A stretch of DNA of 64,000 nucleotides from the NCBI GenBank assembly GCA_021521415.1, contig JAIQDT010009193.1, positions 1 to 64,000 of the forward strand, in the 5' to 3' direction. Shown piece by piece: positions 45,935-58,277 of this stretch (position 1 is its first letter; each line of letters starts with the position of its first letter). The notes beneath the pieces were generated by a model, which saw only the letters and a program-made list of their open reading frames with translations, did no database searches and was not told the DNA's origin. Source of the DNA: Bidens hawaiensis (lineage: Eukaryota > Streptophyta > Magnoliopsida > Asterales > Asteraceae). Both the position numbers and the translations under genes were made by a program.

Positions 45935-46274
45935 GATTGATTTCTTTTGGGAACCGCTTTGAGTTTTAAAAACTCGAAAGAACTCAACGTAACAACTTTT
46001 GTTTTTTGAATTTTTTTTACAGATGTGTAATACGTAAGTGTAAGTAATGTACAAAAATTTACCGTAATTTTTTACACACCGAATCGACTTTTTACACATG
46101 TGTAACTAAAGTTTAAACTTGTGTAATCAACATAAATCTTTATTCTCTCTCCTGATTCTTTTTTTATTCAAATTTAATCTCAGCCACATATTCCAACTCA
46201 TTTAATTAAATGTGTGGTCTAAAATTGAGTTCTTAAAGTTCGTACAACTCATTAAGGTTCTCAAAATAACCCTC

Positions 46275-46276
<2 letters not shown>
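45935..46276. mobile_element. MITE-like element, copy 2
   Basis: Same ends and core as copy 1, about 340 bp, again between (TA)n runs; a long (TA)n follows at 46279-46318. Confidence 0.65.
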
Positions 46277-46320
<44 letters not shown>

Positions 46321-46321
<1 letters not shown>

Positions 46322-46663
46322 AGTTGATTTCTTTTGAGAACCAATTTGAGTTTTAAGAACTCGAAAGACCTCAACGTAAGGATTTTTTTTTATTTTTTTG
46401 TTTACATATATGTAATATGTAATACATAGGTTGCATGTACGTAAAAAATTACAATATTTTTTTACATACCGAATCGACTTTTTAAATATGTGTAACTAAC
46501 ATTTACACTAGTGTAATCATCACACATCTTTATTTTCTCTCTTAATTCATTTTTTAATCAGATTTAATCTCAACCACATATTTTATACCTATTTAAATTT
46601 TGTGTTGTCCATATTGAGTTCTTAAAGTTCTTACAACTCATCAAGTTCTCAAAATATCCCTCC
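46321..46663. mobile_element. MITE-like element, copy 3
   Basis: Same family but more diverged (TACATATATGTAATATG in the core), between (TA)n runs. It is in the same orientation as copies 1 and 2. Confidence 0.6.
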
Positions 46664-47197
46664 TATATATATATATATAAATAAATATATAATATAATAT
46701 AAACGAAAAATTTAAAATCTCTCTGGTCGCTCACTACATTCTCTCAAGCCAATAAATTGCATTATTTGTAAATGGAGGTTTCTCATGCATTCGACCTGAA
46801 TTAACGGGTATGGGTCTCACCATACCCAGATATTCCTTAAAGGGGTTATAACATCTCATTAAATTAAAGATTAATCTCACCAAATATTTGATATGAAAAT
46901 CTTATAAAATAATGATATACTAAAAATTAAAATCTAATTTCTTTAAAAAATATATATATATTAATTATAATTAAATAAAATATAGTAAAAAATTAAGCAG
47001 GTCATGGGTCTCACAATACCCAAATAACTTTTAAGCCGGGTTATAACATCAAATTTATTTGTGAAACCATTTTATCATCAAATACTAAGTACATTACTAA
47101 ATTCTGTACGATAAATAAAATTAAAATCCTAAAAATATATAAATATTATAAACGAATAATGTAAAACAACCCCCGTTATACGAGGGATAAAAACTAG
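46664..47197 (+). mobile_element. Helitron-like 3' end with imperfect internal duplication
   Basis: It ends with a small hairpin (CCCCCGTTATACGAGGG, 47170-47186), 7 bp, then CTAG at 47194-47197 followed by T, the classic Helitron 3' terminus. GGGTCTCACCATACCC (near 46811) and GGGTCTCACAATACCC (near 47005) mark a repeated segment. The 5' end is not identified, so the start is approximate. Confidence 0.4.
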
Positions 47198-47214
47198 TGT
47201 ATATATAGAGAGAG

Positions 47215-47314
47215 AGAGGATGGTTCATGCGAGAAGTCAATCTGGACCACTCATTTAATTTTTAATCTTACATCATTAAGGGTATTAAAGTAATATAAAT
47301 GTATTCTCTCTCCA

Positions 47315-47363
<49 letters not shown>

Positions 47364-47830
47364 ATTTTTTTCATACACGTCTTAATTCTTTTTCGTGCAC
47401 GGTTTCAATTGTTCATACGCATGTTTTTCGTTCTACACATTTTCAAATGTTTCTTACGCATGTTCAATTTCTTCCTACACATCTTTAATTTTCTCACACA
47501 CATTGTAGTTTTTTTCTCTGCACATCTTTAATTTTCTCATACACAACATATTTTTTCCTACACATCTACGATTTCGCCGTACGCTTATTTTTTTTGTCTT
47601 ACACATCTTCAATCTTTTCCTACGCACATTTAATTTTTTTCTGCACACCTTCAAATTTTTTCTACACATCTTTGATTTTCCTATACACGTCTTAATTTTT
47701 TTTCCTACACATCTTTTATTTTCTCATACACATCTTATTTTTTTTCCTAGACATTAAAATTTCTTCGTACACATTTTTTCCGTCTTACACATCTTCAACT
47801 TTTTTTTATATTTCTTTTTCAAAAGAGCAA
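47215..47830. repeat. Diverged TACACATCTT minisatellite and (TA)n
   Basis: After a (TA)n run (47320-47360), units such as TTTTTTCCTACACATCTT and TAATTTTCTCATACACATC repeat irregularly every 25-35 bp to about 47800. It is probably the inside of a repeat starting GGATGGTTCATGCGAGAAGT at 47218. Confidence 0.6.
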
Positions 47831-47915
47831 TAGTTGATGAAGATACTAGTTTGCTTAAATGTTATGAATTAAAAACTTTTTATTGATGAAAAAAGGAACA
47901 AAATTAAATCTTACT

Positions 47916-48190
47916 GTAATATCCGAAAATTTATTAGATAATAATTAATAGATAATAACGTATTATATAAATTTTCGTGAAAATTTATGACACATTAAAA
48001 GTCGACAAGAAATATGTAACCGATCGTTACAAATAAAAGAATGCTAACAAATAATGGAACCTTGGATTTAAAGTTCTCATAGCAAAAATCTTAAAGAGTT
48101 AAACCTTTTGTATGTAATAAATTAAATAAATATCAAAGTTTTTAAATATTATAAAATATGAACATCTAAATATATATATATATATGAAAA

Positions 48191-48224
<34 letters not shown>

Positions 48225-49010
48225 ATTGTGTAAAAGTGTCGGTGAAAATAAAGAGAGAAAGCAAAACTTATAATAATAATAATAATTAATATTATTATTG
48301 ATTGATTGAACAAGACATTATCTATACTTTGACATTTTCATCACTTCCTTTACTAAACTTTCAGAGATTTTTTTATGATAAATATGTCAAAGAGTGTGCA
48401 TGCATCCATTCCTCTATGACACATCAAATATCTTGTACATCTCTTATGCAAAAGAATGATAACATATAATATGATCATCCACACCTTTAGTAATGATATC
48501 TGTCTTCAAAGATATTTTCTTTTGGCTATATAAACCCGCAACGCATATAAAAAGGGACACAACCTCACCTCACTAATCGGAAAACCTTCACCCAAGCCGT
48601 CTCCGGCAAGCAAATACATCCCGGAAAATCACCTCTGGAAAACATCTGCCAAAAGTTCTGAAAGCCACGGTTCCGCTTTAACCGTGACACACCTTTCCAT
48701 ATTCTGCGTCAACCTATAGCACATAAGCTAAACCTTTGACTCCGCGCCTTCCTTGTTACTAAATATAAACTACTACTCGTTTATATCATCGGATAACTTT
48801 GGAATACAACTTAAAACAATTTTCCGGCTAAATAATATTATGAACGAAGAAGCTAGATGAACTGTTTACTTATCTTTAAATACTATTAAATCAATACAAT
48901 GTGGACACATGGCCTTCAACTAGGTTGTCCACATGTGCATCCAGTCATCAAATTACCATTTTCAGAAGTTCTAATATTGTGCCATGTGTCATGTTGACCA
49001 AACACAAAAA
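47916..49010 (+). repeat. Probable LTR-like segment with TATA box, ends uncertain
   Basis: It starts TGTAATATCCGAAAATT, like gypsy LTR ends. A TATA box (GGCTATATAAACCC, near 48523-48536) is followed by a leader-like CCTCACCTCACTAATCGG. It contains (AAT)n at about 48188-48222 and 48270-48300. No partner or target duplication was seen, so this could also be a host promoter. Confidence 0.35.
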
Positions 49011-49039
49011 AACCTATTTAAAGCTTAATATTTTCCAGC

Positions 49040-49530
49040 AAAATCATTTTAATCTCTCTCTTTCTCTCTCTCATTACTAACTCCACCATCCACCATCTTC
49101 TATATTCCGGTAATGTAGATCGGGATTAATCGTTTTCCGGTAAGGTTATATATTATACTCTAATAGCCAACAATGTTATTTGATTTTCCGGCAAGGTAAT
49201 ATCTTTTTCCGGTAGGTTTTCTGATATGGTTTTATATTTATTTTAATTGTTATATGATTTTGTAATAATCTCTTTAGGTTGTATATCAAAATCCAAGATT
49301 GAATTGATATTTTGAAGTTATTACGGTTTTCCGGTAAGATTTTTGTTTTCCATTTTTGTTTGTATTTAAACTCTATCTCTCTCTCCCTATCTCTCTCGGC
49401 TTACTAACTCCATCATCCACCATCTTCTATATTCCGGAAATGCAGATCGAGATTAATCGTTTTCTGGTAAGGTTATATATTATACTCTAATGGCCAACAA
49501 TGTTATATGATTTTCCGGCAAGGTCATATA
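49040..49530 (+). repeat. Tandem duplication of about 327 bp, leader-like
   Basis: The TTACTAACTCCACCATCCAC block and the sequence after it at about 49074-49200 recur at 49401-49530. Each copy has CT-rich and TTCCGG(T/C)AA phrases. The TATTTAAAGC at about 49015 could be a weak TATA box. Confidence 0.75.
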
Positions 49531-49763
49531 TTTTTCTGGCAACATCATATTTTCTTCCGGTTATTATAGATCTAACATTTTTATCTTTGTTTTCATTGTT
49601 AACTGATTTTTTTAAAATCAGTTTAGGTTCTAAATCAAAAACGGCGATGAAGCTAATATTTCTACGTTTTTACGTTTTTCCGGTACGTTTCGAACCACGA
49701 TCTGATTCAGTTGAAACCGTGAACACCAATTTGGAGTAAGAATTGGAAGGTTATGGCATTTCT

Positions 49764-51302
49764 ATAAATTCAATTAATTGGCCCTGTAATTACGGTTTTC
49801 AAAAATATAATTGATTTACGCCATAATTACGAATTCTGGAAGAAAAAAGAATGCTAAAATTATATTTGTTAATTCTACCATTTATTTATGGTTAAAAATT
49901 TATTTAAATAAACAGAACAATTGATTTTGCATTAATTGAGTTTATTATTAATTAGGAACATTAATTGATTAACGCCATAATTGCATTAATTATATTTGTT
50001 TTTTTCTTTCATTTTTTTTTATTTCTAAAACGATTACAATTTCGAATATTAAATTCCAAATTTAAGTTAAAGTTGAAATTTGTAAATGGTTGGTCAATAT
50101 TCCATAACGTCTAAACTTACCATCATTACAATTTATTATTTTTTTAAAAATATTTGATTAAAAAAAGTTTAAATTTCCAAATTTAAATTTAAGTTGATTT
50201 TTTTATTTAAATGTTGGTCAAACGTTTAAGTTGGTCAAACATTTTTAAATTGTATGGTCAAACATTAAAGTTGATTTTAACTTTAAGTTGAACTTTTTAA
50301 ATTGGTGATTAAACAAACATTCATAATTTCTAAAATTACCATCACTAAAATTTATTATTTCTAAAACGATGCAATTTAAATTTTTTAAATTTTCAAATTT
50401 AAAGTTGAATTTTATGAATTATTGGGTAAATTTTTCATAACATGTAACATTACCACGATTAAAATTTATTATTTGTAAAACGAATATTAATATTTAATTT
50501 TCTTATTTCAGATTATGATCCCAAGTTTATGTAGCTAATTTCATGGGTTGAAGATTTGTTGATAAGATATCTTATTTTTTTGTTTAATATTGATGTATAT
50601 TTTTGTTAATATTCATGTATTTATGTATTTTTCACAATTCATGTAATTTATTTAATTTTTATATAATCAATCATATATAGTTGTTGGTTTTGTCTATTTA
50701 ATATATTTCAATCAGAACTGATGTATTAAAGAAAATTTTATTTTTGTATAAATTCAATTAATTGGCCCTGTAATTACGGTTTCCAAAAATCCAATTGATT
50801 GACGCCAAAATTACGAATTCTGAAAGAAAAAGGAAAAGCTAAAATTATATTTGTTAATTCTACCATTTATTTATGGTTAAATATTTATTTAATTAAATAG
50901 AACAATTGATTTTGCATTAATTGAGTTTATTATTAATTAGGAACATTAATTGATTGACACCATAATTGCATTAATTATATTTGTTTTTTTCTTTCACTTT
51001 TTTTATTTCTAAAACGATTACAATTTTGAATTTTAAATTCCAAATTTAAGTTAAAGTTGAAATTTTTAAATGGTTGGTCAATATTTCATAACGTCTAAAC
51101 TTACCATCATTCCAATTTATTATTTTCTAAAACTATTTGATTAAAAAAGTTTAAATTTCCAAATTTAAATTTAAGTTGATTTTTTTAGTTAATTGCTGGT
51201 CAAACGTTTAAGTTGGTCAAACATTTTTAAATTGTATGGTCAAACATTAAAGTTGATTTTAACTTTAAGTTGAACTTTTTAAATGGGTGATTAAAGGAAC
51301 AT
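49764..51302 (+). repeat. Duplicated block of about 555 bp, offset 984 bp
   Basis: 49764-50318 (ATAAATTCAATTAATTGGCC..) recurs at 50748-51302 with scattered changes and is separated by about 430 bp. No ORF. Likely internal sequence of the surrounding Helitron-like unit. Confidence 0.8.
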
Positions 51303-51935
51303 TAATATTTAAAAATGACAACTTTTCATAAAATATTAATGTCACTACTGATTTCAAAAATTAAATTAATCACATATTAATTTGTTATAGTTAATATTTG
51401 TAGTAGATTCAATTGATTATGATATTCCACACCCGAAACATAAGTTTCTTTTTATATTCACCGTTGTAAATTTGGTTATGTATGTTCAATATTTTTTTTT
51501 TTGAATTTGTGTTCACAAAATATTAATGTCACTAAATTTCTCAATAATATATAATAAACACGTATTATATTTTTATCCATTTTAACTAAGAAGTTTTTTA
51601 AACATAATATAAATATTCTAATTATAACATCCAAATAATTTGATAGTCTAAGTCTTCATAATGTTTTCAAAGAATATTAAAAATATTTGATAATTTAGTG
51701 ACAAAATGTTTATATTTTGTTTTCATTGATTTTCCCTCATATTTTTCCACGTTTACTAATTTTCAAAGTCAACATAAAAAATTTTAGTCTTTTCAAAGTT
51801 ATTTGAAAATTCATTTATTGTAAAATGTTTTCAAGTTTTTGTATTTTAACAAAATATTAATGTCAGTGATCATTTAAAAGTTTGTTGCAAGATTGGTTAA
51901 AAAATTTCGTAATTTTTTAAAGTCCAAATTAAAAA

Positions 51936-52500
51936 CTATGAAAGTGATTATGATGGTGCAAACTATGAAAGTGATTATGATGGTTATCCGGAAAGTTTGT
52001 TGTCCGATGACGAAGGAGAAGGTAATATATTAATGCTTTAGATATTCTTCATAGATTTAATAAAAGAAGTATATTGTCAACATATTTTTAGACCAACTAA
52101 TAGGTATATTTAAGAACTTTAGATTTGTAGGTTGTACATAGCAAATTTTTAATGCTTAGATGTTAGTAATTGTTAAACATGTTGTTATGTTAAGTTTAAT
52201 TTAATTGAATATTATGTTGTTTTTATAACTTTTCAGGTTGTTAGGAAGTGGAAGTTTATGTTTGTATAACTTTTGAAGACTTTCATGATGTTTTGATATC
52301 AAAGAAGATGTTTAGTGTTTTTGTTAATGTCTTTTGGTTGTTTTGTTTCAATTCACTTATTGTAACTTTGAAGTTTGAATCTTAAGACAATGTAATTTTA
52401 TAAATATTTTGGTAACAAAATATAAAGATGTAGTATGTTAGCTTAAATCTATGTATAAGTTGATTTTTTGTATTGACATGTTGACACGCGGGTCTATACC
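51936..52500 (+). pseudogene. Truncated second copy of the 3' end of the 175-codon gene
   Basis: The frame ANYESDYDGYPESLLSDDEG at about 51958-52021 matches the end of the gene at 52851-53378 (CANYESDYEDFPDNLDSDDE). A 27-bp piece (AACTATGAAAGTGATTATGA onward) is tandemly repeated here. A donor GT at 52022 and acceptor AG at 52236 match the intron of the other copy, and splicing would give a stop at 52242-52244. It ends in CACGCGGGTCTATACC at 52485-52500, a remnant of the Helitron end seen complete at 53884-53912. No start or N-terminal part remains. Confidence 0.65.
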
Positions 52501-52850
52501 AATCTATGTATAATTATTGATACCTTTTTAATGTTAATATAAACCAAAAATTTCTGGATATAAACTTATATGTTTAAAGTTCGTTTTATAAGATACGAAT
52601 TTTATATTTACTTTTAAACTTAAAGTATTTAAGATATTTATAATATTATCTAATTAAATATTATCAAGTATAGGCTAACTATACATTATAATTACCATAT
52701 AGTAGATATAATAATTAACTGCATTGGAACAATACAACCGTCCCTTCATTAATCTATATTTATATTTTCAATTTTAATCCTCTTTTTCTTCTTCATCTTC
52801 TTCTTCTTCTTTAACAATCCTAACTTTTTGAACATAACTAAATTCCGATA

Positions 52851-53378
52851 ATGACTGCGATTATGAACTGGAGATTTTGTAAATTGTTTCGTAAGTATCA
52901 ATTCGTGTTTAGCAATTTAGTCACAATAGAAAAAGATGATATTGAATCCATCATGATGTTCAATAATCAGTTAAAACATCAAATTCATCAGATTGGTCTT
53001 AGGAAGATTTCTCCATCTCAACAAGAAACCAATCTAATAAATGTTTTACATGATTTTCTTCATGATCTTCAGCAAGAGGTTTTACCTTATGAACATGTAA
53101 GTGAGTGGTTTTTTTACCCTTATCAAAACAAGGTTGTTATCTGGTTTGAGAATGGAGAGTATAAGAATTTTAAGCCTAAACAATTATTGTCATGTGATGA
53201 TTTGGTTATGTTGAGAGAGCTTGACCTTTTGAAGTTATCGAATACAAGAAAAGAACTTGCGCATCTTGAGTTGGAAGCGGAAGTTAGTTTGAAGGTGAAA
53301 TGGTTAGAAGAATGTGCTAACTATGAGAGTGATTATGAAGATTTTCCAGACAATTTGGATTCTGATGATGAAGTTTAA
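52851..53378 (+). CDS. Unidentified 175-residue protein, acidic C terminus
   Basis: ATG at 52851 follows a TTCTTC-rich leader. The protein is mostly helical-looking and charged: KLFRKYQFVFSNLVTIEKD, then IHQIGLRKISPSQQET, FLHDLQQEVLPYEHV, a short aromatic segment SEWFFYPYQNKVVIWFENG, a Leu-rich part MLRELDLLKLSNTRKEL, and an acidic end SDYEDFPDNLDSDDEV. No signal peptide or membrane segment. I do not recognise the family. A spliced 3' UTR is suggested (GT at 53380, AG at 53596). It lies upstream of a Helitron 3' end (53912), and a truncated copy of its end lies at 51.9 kb, so it may be a gene captured and partly duplicated by a Helitron. An open frame in AT-rich, stop-rich surroundings favours real or recent coding. 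Confidence 0.55.
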   Translation: MTAIMNWRFCKLFRKYQFVFSNLVTIEKDDIESIMMFNNQLKHQIHQIGLRKISPSQQETNLINVLHDFLHDLQQEVLPYEHVSEWFFYPYQNKVVIWFENGEYKNFKPKQLLSCDDLVMLRELDLLKLSNTRKELAHLELEAEVSLKVKWLEECANYESDYEDFPDNLDSDDEV

Positions 53379-53883
53379 GGTAAAATATAAATTCTTTAGA
53401 TATTGTTCTTAGATTTAATACAATTAGTAGATGTTCAAGACCTATTTACAGTTTCTAATAACTCTAATTTGAAAGTTAAGATTTATTTGTTCAATATAAC
53501 AATTTAGTAATGTTTATATGTTACTAATTATTATACATGTTGTTTTGTTTGGTTTACATTTTACATAATCGGCTATTGTGTTATAACATTTTTCAGGTGT
53601 GCTAGCAAATGTGGTTTTCTTTTCGTTGAAATTTTGAAGATGTTTATGATGGTTTACTAGCAAATGATATTATTAGTTGTTTTGTTGATATCTTTTGGAA
53701 GTTTTATTTTTGTTTTGTTGATATAATTTGGAAGTTATAATGACAATATAAGTGTATTAATTTTTTGTTTGTATGGCCATGTATTTAGTCCCAATGTAAA
53801 TCTATCAAGTATTTGAAGTAACAAGTAATATGTTAGTTTAAATTGATGTTAAAGTTGAATATGTTTAGTGACATGTTATTCCA

Positions 53884-53912
53884 CCCGCGTGTCACGCGGG
53901 TCTATACCCTAG
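53884..53912 (+). mobile_element. Helitron 3' terminus
   Basis: A perfect 8-bp hairpin CCCGCGTG-T-CACGCGGG (53884-53900) is followed after 8 bp by CTAG (53909-53912) and then T. This is the standard Helitron 3' end. The 5' end is not found; it is probably upstream of the duplications at 49-51 kb. Confidence 0.75.
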
Positions 53913-55610
53913 TTATTTCTACTATTTCTATTTAAGACACTACTAGTAATACACCACAATTTATTTATGCTCCTTGTTTCACCTTAGATATTTACGTTTA
54001 AAAGGTTATTATGAATCTTAAAGTCTATGTGCTAATAAGTAACTAAAAAAGAAAGTAATAAGATTAACCATGTATAATTACATCACGTTAGAGCCATGTT
54101 TTTCAATGATAATTTTCTAAACGGTTTCATGCAAGAAAAGAGTTTATAATTTTATAAATTTAACTTCGTAAATAAAACTAATGAATTAAACTGTTAGTAG
54201 TTCTCATGCAACAATATTATACATTTTTAAACTCTATAGCCGGAGAATTTAACAAACAAACCAAAATGCCAATACCTAAATCTAACGTGTATACCTTAAA
54301 ATACGATAAAATTGTAGGAGTTCGATGATCATGTAGAAGTGACATGTTATCTTGGTATTTTGAGTCATCGCTTAAGGTACGGATCTTTACCCTCTCCTTT
54401 GTTATCTGGTTCGATTGTGATAACCCCTATGACTAAGACCTGGAACTCTTAACGTCTTTGGTTTTCCGTTCGTTTCATGTTTCTTACAATTATTTTATTT
54501 CATTGCAACAAGACATTTGAAACTTGTATGTTCCAGGAAAGTAATATGAAATTCGAACATCATGGGGAACGGAACTTTGGTAACGTATCTGGCTGTGGTG
54601 GATACGCTGCGGTACATCCTATATATAAACACCTGGCTATGTTATCAAGGTGTCGTAAACAAGATGTACGGGCTTCATGTTACGTTCAGTTTTTCCGATA
54701 TGTTATACTTTGGTCAATAATAATGTTAATTGTCTGTTACGTATTAACAAAAACAAGCATGCGGTAGTTTTAAATTATTTTGCTCATTACCGCATGTTCC
54801 GATACCGAATTTTAAAATTCTTCAAAAATGTATATTTTTTTATGCTCTGTTACCCTGAGTTCTAGCTTCTCGTGAAGTGTCCCACGAGCATGTTGTTGTG
54901 GCATAAACAACATGTGCTCCTTCCGTGACGGAGAGATCAGTTCACGGCGTTTTTTAAGAGCAGGTGTGGCCCATAGCTATTAGGAGGCATATGGATCGAT
55001 CCTAGATTTGCTACGGTTTCTGCAACGGGATATGGTTGTGGGTATGCCAACCCACGCCATTTCGTGTGATTGACTGTGTGTTATCACGTATTATAAGTTA
55101 TGTTTCTGTCGGGCTCATGGGTACATCCGTAAGTTATAAACTATTTGTTACTGTTTAAACTGTATATGATGAGTTATTTGTTACTGTTGTGAATTATATG
55201 TTACTGTTCTGGATGATCTGTTAATATTCTGACTCACATGTTATTGTTGACTTGTTCGAAAGTGTTTTGACTTACTATTTACACGAAATGTTTTTCTTAA
55301 TTGTTTACCGTTATCGAAGCTGATTTGCTATTACCAAGGTGTTTTACTACCGCCACCGTAAACTGTTTTTAAACATACCCTCTTTACTGAAAACGTTTTT
55401 TTTACTCGAGCTGATTATTCCGCACTGGGCATTTGGCTCATTCCGTAAAACTTTTTCCCCACAGGTTCACATGTTACTTTGGGCGGGTTGATGAGAGAAA
55501 GAAACTCTAAGATGCTTATGAAGATTGCTATTTAGTGGAATTATGTCTTCTGTCTCTGTATACCTTTGTACATTGTGACACGTCAGCTCATTCCGGGTTG
55601 GGGTGTTACA
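53913..55610. other. Repeat-derived DNA ending in an LTR-like terminus
   Basis: No convincing gene. GGGGTGTTACA ends at 55610, which on the minus strand is TGTAACACCCC, the common start of plant gypsy LTRs. A CTATATATAAACACC on the plus strand (near 54620) would suit the opposite orientation. The other end and a target duplication were not found. Confidence 0.35.
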
Positions 55611-57460
55611 CTTACACTAATATATAATGAAAGAAATAAATTTTAACTTATAAATCATAAATCCTGAATATTAATGCTTTGGGCTTTTATTTAAGGACAG
55701 ATGAGATAATTTAATTGATGAATTATTTTATTTTACCTAAGCTACTCTTTTCATATTTATATTAATAAGGCAAAAAGAATAATGACAAAAGGAGGAACAA
55801 ATGTGTGGTTGTGATTCTTTGAGACTAAAATGGTGGCAGATAACATGTGGCCGAAAGTTGTTTATTGATGAATAGTAAAATTAGTGAGTATATATGAAGA
55901 GGTTTTTAATATATCTATAATATATTAAAATGTATATATAAGAATGACACAAATCTAATTTCATTAGATCTCTTAAAATTAAGAGTTATACATGTATAAA
56001 AGCACAATGTACAACGAATGACAAAGCTGGGGGATTCAAATTTTGAAACCCACCTCGATATTCCCATGTATTCTGTAACCCATTAATCTTCCCGCTCCTC
56101 ATTCTCATGCGACAATGATCTCTCTCTCTCTCTCTCTCTCTCATTAATACCATCAAACCACCGCTCACAACTATCATGACCACCGCCTCTATCATCGTCG
56201 ACGAAGGTGGTTTTTACTACCGACTGTTTTCTTTCTCTCATACCTGTTTTGCTTAAAAAAAACCCTAAGAGTTTTGTTTTTGCAGGAAACAATGGGGTAA
56301 ATCGTTTATGTTTCTTAGGCATCCAGCCCAAGGATGACAACCCGTGCTTCTTATCCGTCGATCTCATCAGCGTTTCATTTGCCTGTAACTACTCAGGTCC
56401 TGGTATTGCTTTGTGGTGTACACATTGTTTTTAATTAGGGCTTTGGTGACAGAGAATGATGGCACAGTGGAGTCTTATCCAGCGAAGAAGCTACATAAAT
56501 TACTTGATTTTCCTCAAGGCCCTGCTTGTTAATTCTCTAAGTGCTTTACGACTGGTACCTGTTAAATCAATTTCTTCCAATTTGGATTACTTTATATGAT
56601 ACATTTTTTCTAGGTTTAGGGTTGAATTCATGTCAGATGATAAAAGGTTTTAAGGTAAATCGTTGTATTTGTTATTTGTTACCGGAGAAAATTTGAGTAC
56701 ATGAGTGAAAGACATATTTCGATGCAATTTGCTTGAGTTTCAATGCTAATTTTGACTTTCACAGTCAAACACATAAATTTTAAATTCAATAGTCATACAA
56801 ATTCTAGATAACATTGAAACAAAGTGGTACTTCGTTGGACAATTTAAGTATGTTTCTAAACATGATGTGTGGCTATCAAATTTGGTCACCAATTCTGTAT
56901 ATAATTTGGAAAGAACATTAATTGTTCCATTTTTGTATTAGTGTTTGTTTTGTTGTTATAAGAAAGCAGTTAGTAGTGCACAAGGAGCACCGGCTAGGGT
57001 TCCATATCCAAATGTTGCACATAGTCAAACATAAGTTTTACAACATTCTAAGTACCAGTGTATGGGTCATAATTAGTGTTTTATATGATCTGTTGGGTTT
57101 ATTTAGCGGGCCCGAATAGGTAGAAATAAATAGCTCAGAACGGGCGGCTAATAAAAGATGACATATGTTGCACTGCCATGAGCTGCTTTTATATGTCTCA
57201 TGGAAGTTAAAACTTGTTCGCTTTGGAAAAGTATGGGTTGATTTCATGTCAATGTTGCTACTACTTTGTGTTGTATACATTTGATTTCAACTTTTTTTTT
57301 TGTCATAGTTGATTTTTTAGTGAGCTGAAATTTGGCTTTTGCTGGAACCAACAGTTTTGTTCAGATTAGTGGTGAGCTGAAATACACGGTTATTTGGTTC
57401 GTGTTAGTAAGCCTAAGGGTATTTTGGGTATGACTGAAAGTATGTCGATTGGTATGGATG
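55611..57460. other. Possible gene relic, unidentified
   Basis: Short coding-like pieces include NNGVNRLCFLGIQPKDDNPC (about 56287, plus), TENDGTVESYPAKKLHKLLD (about 56447, plus), and a minus-strand frame 56367-56083 with DKKHGLSSLGWMPKKHKRF. TTTTTGCAG at 56277-56285 resembles an acceptor, and a (TC)n run lies at 56118-56143. No family is recognised. The sequence continues at 60022, since the solo LTR has split it. Confidence 0.3.
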
Positions 57461-57465
57461 TGGTT
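57461..57465. repeat. Left target-site duplication of the solo LTR (TGGTT)
   Basis: TGGTT is repeated exactly at 60017-60021. Confidence 0.9.
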
Positions 57466-57910
57466 TGTAAGGCCTCGTTACCTGTGTCATACATTGGACG
57501 TTGGATTTACTCATAAACATAGTTCTAATCATCAAAATTATTAAAAACATTCGCGGAATATTAAACTTTCATAAAAACATTACATATCAAACCATAACTT
57601 GTCTTAATAACACATTGTCTTTCAAATTTAAACATAAGTTAATAAACGTCTTGAGTCTTCGGATGCCAGTCTCTTATTCGATTGCCACGTGTTCCCCTCA
57701 AGTGAGCTGCTTCATTCTACTCACCTGCGTGCATACTAAAAGTCAGCTACGCTGAGTGAATTCTGGTTAATCATACAACGTACCATACATTCATTACTTC
57801 ATACTTTTGTACATACTTTATATCCTCTTACTTCATACATAGTATATATTCTTACCTTCATACTTTATTCTAAATCCTACTTTACATTATTCTATTCTGC
57901 CTCGCATATT

Positions 57911-58104
57911 ATTAGGGTCCGGTCCCTTTTTCTGCCTTGAGTATTAATAGGGCTCAGTCCCTTTTTTGCCTCGAGATTATAAAGGGCTCGGTCCCTTTTC
58001 TGCCTTGAGTATTATTAGGGCTCAGTCCCTTTTCGGCCTCGAGATTATAAAGAGCTCGGTCCCTTTTCTGCCTTGAGTATTATTAGGGCTCAGTCCCTTT
58101 TCTA
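57911..58104 (-). repeat. Tandem repeat in the solo LTR
   Basis: Alternating blocks AGGGCTCAGTCCC and GGGCTCGGTCCC, joined by CCTTGAGTATTATT or CCTCGAGATTATAA. They occupy the position of the 32-bp repeat in C and are its relative (minus strand GGGACTGAGCCC versus GGGACCAGACCC). Confidence 0.8.
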
Positions 58105-58277
58105 TAGTACCTGGCTACTTCTTACATTCATTCATGACATGCGTACATACCATTCATACATTATACATAGCATTATATCCATAATCATAACTTGATAATA
58201 CGTGCAATATCCGAAGATTGTTCACGTACCGACAAGCAGTCAACCATACCTTTCACATAATTCACATAAGGCATACA

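Noticed and set aside
47475..47669. Cys/Arg/Lys-rich minus-strand frame
   Set aside because: It is a translation of the TACACATC minisatellite; periodic codons come from the repeat.
54590..55610. A complete solo LTR
   Set aside because: Only one terminus (TGTAACACCCC on the minus strand) is visible, and I could not find the other end or a CTTAC duplication.
55986..56367. A real minus-strand gene with an Arg-Glu repeat
   Set aside because: The RERERE run is only the (TC)n microsatellite, and the rest has no recognised domain; kept only as part of a possible relic.
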